From assembly GCA_945957335.1 (NCBI GenBank), contig CAMFLJ010000187.1:1-7458 (forward strand): 7,458 nucleotides of DNA, given 5' to 3'. Under the pieces are notes generated by a model. That model worked only from the letters and a program-made list of their open reading frames with translations, did not search any database and was not told the DNA's origin. This DNA is from an uncultured Actinomycetes bacterium (GTDB lineage: Bacteria > Actinomycetota > Acidimicrobiia > Acidimicrobiales > Acidimicrobilacustridaceae). How positions within the stretch are numbered: the stretch's first letter is position 1; every line of letters starts with the position of its first letter. A program made the position numbers and the translations under genes. This document shows positions 4,565 through 7,458 of this stretch, piece after piece.

Positions 4565-5881
4565 ATGGCACGCAGGCGCCGACCGACGTCTCGACGGCCG
4601 CTGGCGTTCGTGCTCGCCGGCCTGCTCCTCGCTCCCCTGGCCCTCGCCGGGTGCGGCGGTGACAGCAGCGGGACGCCGACGCTCACCTGGTACACCAACC
4701 CCGACAACGGCGGGCAGAAGACGTTGGCCGCCAAGTGCAGCGACCAGTCCGGGGGCGCCTACCGCATCACCACCCAGGTGCTGCCCAACGACGCCGACTC
4801 CCAGCGCGAGCAGCTCGTGCGCCGCCTCGCCGCCCAGGACTCCTCCATCGACCTCATGAGCCTCGACCCGGTGTTCGTGGCCGAGTTCGCCAACGCCGGC
4901 TACCTGAAGCCGGTCACCGACCCCGCCGACGTGGCCCAGCTCACCGACGGCGTGCTCGCCGCGGCCACCTCGGCCGCCTACTGGGACGACCAGCTGGTGG
5001 CCACCCCGTTCTGGGCCAACACCCAGCTCCTCTGGTATCGCAAGTCGGTCGCCCAGGCGGCGGGCGTCGACCCCACCGACCCGTCGTTCACCTGGCAGAA
5101 GATGATCGACACGGCGGTCTCCCAGAACAAGAAGGTCGGCGTCCAGGCCCGCCGCTACGAGGGCTACATGGTGTGGATCAACGCCCTCGTCTCCTCGGCC
5201 GGCGGGCAGATCGTCGAGAACCCCGAGCTGGGCAAGGACGCCACACCGTCGATGGCCGGCCCCGCCGGTGACGCCGCCGCCACCATCGTCGGCGGCCTCG
5301 CCCGCTCGAGCGCGGCGCCCGCCGACATGTCGACGGCCACCGAGGAGGAGGCCCGCTCGCTCTTCCAGGGCGACAGCGGGGCCTTCATGGTCAACTGGCC
5401 CTACGTGTACCAGGCGGCCAAGAGCGCCGTCGCCAGCGGGGCGCTGAGCCAGTCGGTCGTCGACGACATCGCCTGGGCCCGCTACCCCCGGGTCGACGCG
5501 TCGACGCCGAGCAAGCCCCCGCTCGGCGGCATCGACCTCGCCATCGGCGCCTACACCAAGCACCCCGACGCCGCCCTCGCCGCGGTGAAGTGCATCACCT
5601 CCCTCGAGAGCAACGTCCAGTACATGGTCGAGTCGGGCAACCCCGCCGCCCGGGCCGGCGCCTACGACGACCCGGCCGTGCGCGAGGCCTTCCCGATGGC
5701 CGACCTGATCCGGGAGTCGATCAACGACGCCGGGCCCCGACCCACCACGCCGTACTACGGCGACGTCTCGACCTCGGTGCAGCGCACCTGGCACCCCGCC
5801 ACCTCGGTGCGGGCGCCCGACACACCGGAGAAGACCGACAGCTACATGGCAGAGGTCCTGAGCGGGGAGCGGCTCCTGTGA
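4565..5881 (+). CDS. lpqY: LpqY-like sugar (probably trehalose) ABC transporter substrate-binding lipoprotein
   Basis: A 438-residue extracytoplasmic solute-binding protein of the family 1 (maltose/trehalose) type. Residues 1-30 form a lipoprotein signal: an Arg-rich start, a hydrophobic stretch and lipobox LAGC with C30 as the lipidated residue. The SRRPLAF segment at 9-15 vaguely recalls a twin-arginine signal. The mature domain contains SLDPVFVAEFANAGY at 99-113, NTQLLWYR at 152-159, VNWPY at 276-280, GGIDLAIG at 321-328 and DAGPRPTTP at 388-396. From memory each has a close counterpart in mycobacterial LpqY (NTQLLWYR, NWPF, GGLNLAV, a DAxxRPxTP segment), so trehalose or a related glucoside is the likely ligand. 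The start is the ATG at 4565 with AGGGGGA 4 bases upstream; upstream in-frame sequence is non-coding leader and rsgA overlap. Two permease genes follow in the same order as in mycobacteria. Ligand identity is inferred, not shown. Confidence 0.85.
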   Translation: MARRRRPTSRRPLAFVLAGLLLAPLALAGCGGDSSGTPTLTWYTNPDNGGQKTLAAKCSDQSGGAYRITTQVLPNDADSQREQLVRRLAAQDSSIDLMSLDPVFVAEFANAGYLKPVTDPADVAQLTDGVLAAATSAAYWDDQLVATPFWANTQLLWYRKSVAQAAGVDPTDPSFTWQKMIDTAVSQNKKVGVQARRYEGYMVWINALVSSAGGQIVENPELGKDATPSMAGPAGDAAATIVGGLARSSAAPADMSTATEEEARSLFQGDSGAFMVNWPYVYQAAKSAVASGALSQSVVDDIAWARYPRVDASTPSKPPLGGIDLAIGAYTKHPDAALAAVKCITSLESNVQYMVESGNPAARAGAYDDPAVREAFPMADLIRESINDAGPRPTTPYYGDVSTSVQRTWHPATSVRAPDTPEKTDSYMAEVLSGERLL

Positions 5882-5918
5882 GCGCCCCGGCGAGGGCCAC
5901 CTCGGAAGGGGGCACCCC

Positions 5919-6863
5919 ATGACCACGGCCGCCACGCCGGCCGCGGCCGACCTGGCCACCGGCGGCCCACCCGCCGCCGGCCCGTCGGACCGGCTCCGCC
6001 ACGAGCGACGCCTGGGGCTGCGCCTCTCGGCCCCCGCGTTCATCGTGATGATCCTGGTGACGGCGTACCCGCTCGGCTACGCCCTCGTCCTCTCGCTCTA
6101 CCGCTACCGGCTCACCGACCCGTCGGGCAAGGAGTTCGTCGGGCTCAAGAACTACGCCACGGTCCTCACCGACCCCATCTGGTGGAGCTCGGTGGGCACC
6201 ACGGCGATCATCACCGTGGTCAGCGTGCTCATCGAGCTCGTGATCGGCTTCGCCTTCGCCTGGGTGATGTACCGGGTGATCCGGGGCCGCTCGGTCGTGC
6301 GCACCGCCATCCTCGTGCCCTACGGCATCATCACCGTGGTCTCCGCCTACGTGTGGCGCTACGCCTTCCAGCTCGACTCGGGCTTCGTGAACCAGTGGTT
6401 CGGCCTGGGCGACTTCAACTGGTTCGGCCAGCGCTGGTCCGCCCTCTTCGTGATCACCCTCTCGGAGATCTGGAAGACCACCCCGTTCATCTCGCTGCTG
6501 CTCCTGGCCGGGCTGGTGCAGGTGCCCGAGGAGCTGCTCGAGGCGGCCAAGGTCGACGGCGCCACCGCCTGGCAGCGCCTCTGGAAGGTCGTGCTGCCGA
6601 ACATGAAGGCGGCGATCATGGTGGCGGTGCTGTTCCGCACGCTCGACGCGTGGCGCATCTTCGACAACCCGTTCATCATGACGCAGGGCGCGAGCGACAC
6701 CGAGACGCTGTCGATCCTCGCCTACCGCCAGAACGTGACGCTGGTGAACCTCGGGGCCGGCTCCGCCGTGTCCGTGCTGCTGTTCCTCACCGTCGTCGTC
6801 ATCGCCTTCATCTTCATCAAGGGCTTCAAGACCGACCTGTCGCAGGTGAGGGGGGACGAGTAG
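5919..6863 (+). CDS. sugA: SugA-like ABC sugar transporter permease (MalF family)
   Basis: A 314-residue inner-membrane permease of the binding-protein-dependent transport family. After a cytoplasmic N-terminus rich in Ala and Pro (1-36), about six membrane segments appear near 37-60, 92-118, 126-150, 173-199, 228-245 and 277-301. The cytoplasmic EAA loop is at 208-227 (EAAKVDGATAW then KVVLP), the contact point for the ATPase. Segments such as RTAILVPYGIITVV (128-141), EIWKTTPFISLLLLAGL (183-199) and LFRTLDAWRIFDN (238-250) closely resemble what I recall of mycobacterial SugA. The start is the ATG at 5919 with GGAAGGGGG at 5904-5912. The gap after lpqY is 37 bp and holds a 14-codon mini-ORF. 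The stop directly abuts the sugB ATG, so the two permeases are almost certainly translationally coupled, as expected for a heterodimeric channel. Confidence 0.9.
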   Translation: MTTAATPAAADLATGGPPAAGPSDRLRHERRLGLRLSAPAFIVMILVTAYPLGYALVLSLYRYRLTDPSGKEFVGLKNYATVLTDPIWWSSVGTTAIITVVSVLIELVIGFAFAWVMYRVIRGRSVVRTAILVPYGIITVVSAYVWRYAFQLDSGFVNQWFGLGDFNWFGQRWSALFVITLSEIWKTTPFISLLLLAGLVQVPEELLEAAKVDGATAWQRLWKVVLPNMKAAIMVAVLFRTLDAWRIFDNPFIMTQGASDTETLSILAYRQNVTLVNLGAGSAVSVLLFLTVVVIAFIFIKGFKTDLSQVRGDE

Positions 6864-7458
6864 ATGGAAGGCCGCAAGACCAGCAACTGGTGGACCTTCT
6901 GGGGCGTGCTCATCCTGTTGTGGGCCGCGTTCCCCCTGGCGTGGATGGTGTCGCTGGCGTTCAAGAGCCCGGCCACCTTCCGCTCCAACGAGCCGTCGTT
7001 CCTCCCGAAGGACTGGACCTGGGAGAACTTCAAGACGGTCTTCAGCGACGACCTGTTCACGTCCGCGCTGCGCAACTCCTTCGGCATCGCGGTGATCGCC
7101 ACCGTGCTGTCGGTGATCGTGGCGATGTTCGCCGCCTACGCCATCGCCCGGCTCGACTTCCGCGGCAAGAAGCTGCTGCTGTCGATGGCGCTCGCCATCG
7201 CCATGTTCCCGCAGGCCGCCCTCGTCGGCCCGCTGTTCAACATGTGGCGCAGCATCGGCATCTACGACACGTGGATCGGCCTGATCATCCCGTACCTCAC
7301 CTTCGCCCTGCCCCTCTCGATCTGGACGATGTCGGCGTTCTTCCGGCAGATCCCGTGGGAGATGGAGCAGGCCGCCCAGGTCGACGGGGCCACCGCGTGG
7401 CAGGCGTTCCGGAAGGTGATCGTGCCGCTCGCCGCGCCTGGCGTGTTCACCACCGCGA
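6864..7458 (+). CDS. sugB: SugB-like ABC sugar transporter permease (MalG family), 3' truncated by window
   Basis: The first 198 codons of a permease whose relatives are about 275 residues; the reading frame is open to the window edge. The ATG at 6864 immediately follows the sugA TAG, with AGGGGGGA at 6849-6856 lying inside the end of sugA. The membrane segments visible are about 11-32, 72-95, 104-125 and 137-160. The EAA loop is present from about 168: EQAAQVDGATAWQAFRKV followed by IVPLAAPG to 193. The ALRNSFGIA (68-76), FFRQIPW (159-165) and DGAT (174-177) segments resemble mycobacterial SugB. It would pair with SugA to form the transmembrane channel fed by the LpqY-like lipoprotein. The missing C-terminus should hold the last one or two membrane segments, and a sugC ATPase gene would be expected downstream. 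Confidence 0.9.
   Translation, partial: MEGRKTSNWWTFWGVLILLWAAFPLAWMVSLAFKSPATFRSNEPSFLPKDWTWENFKTVFSDDLFTSALRNSFGIAVIATVLSVIVAMFAAYAIARLDFRGKKLLLSMALAIAMFPQAALVGPLFNMWRSIGIYDTWIGLIIPYLTFALPLSIWTMSAFFRQIPWEMEQAAQVDGATAWQAFRKVIVPLAAPGVFTTA

Noticed and set aside
3333..4571. A 412-codon open frame on the minus strand
   Set aside because: It is a Ser/Arg/Pro-rich shadow of rsgA, which has all its expected motifs on the plus strand.
4547..6043. A 498-codon open frame on the minus strand
   Set aside because: It is antisense to lpqY, with repetitive Gly/Val/Asp-rich shadow composition and no domain.
1..7458. A novel defence, mobile or biosynthetic system
   Set aside because: All larger genes belong to recognised metabolic, ribosome-assembly or transport families. 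There are no integrases, transposases, direct-repeat arrays, toxin-antitoxin pairs or compositional breaks that I can see.

Overview
The window is very GC-rich with strong G/C preference at third codon positions, frequent GTG starts and tight gene packing. Together with an LpqY/SugA/SugB-type sugar importer, this points to an actinobacterium (Actinomycetota). A non-mycobacterial lineage such as Acidimicrobiia would fit, but the class is only a guess. I see no tRNA, rRNA, CRISPR, insertion sequence or phage gene. I found no convincing undescribed multi-gene system. The interest lies in small genes, regulatory sites and one motif anomaly.

Layout. (1) Positions 1-1814, minus strand: the first 28 codons of a 2-oxo acid dehydrogenase E2 gene (sucB-like, cut by the window edge), a complete dihydrolipoamide dehydrogenase gene (lpdA, the matching E3), and further upstream a 30-residue single-pass membrane peptide gene not previously called. 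TANNNT -10-like hexamers precede lpdA and the small gene, and a GC hairpin follows the small gene. (2) Positions 1815-1971: a 157-bp divergent intergenic region with a leader hairpin just ahead of the next gene's ribosome binding site. (3) Positions 1972-4401, plus strand: a tight three-gene run encoding a TIGR01777/YfcH-type NAD(P)-binding protein, an SRPBCC (START-like) protein and the ribosome-assembly GTPase RsgA. (4) Positions 4402-4564: a 163-bp regulatory region with a perfect 12-bp palindrome, a near-consensus CRP/GlxR-type site, an 8-bp direct repeat and an inverted repeat next to the ribosome binding site. (5) Positions 4565-7458, plus strand: an ABC sugar importer operon in the mycobacterial order lpqY-sugA-sugB. 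The window ends inside sugB. An ATPase gene (sugC) would be expected downstream but is not visible.

How the genes work together. E2 and E3 are subunits of the pyruvate or 2-oxoglutarate dehydrogenase complexes, and their adjacency suggests co-expression. The middle cluster links ribosome maturation (rsgA) to two proteins of uncertain function that may act together. The importer genes encode a lipid-anchored binding protein and two permeases that would bring a disaccharide, most likely trehalose by resemblance to mycobacterial LpqY-SugABC, into the cell. The CRP-like site suggests this operon is under cAMP or nutrient control.
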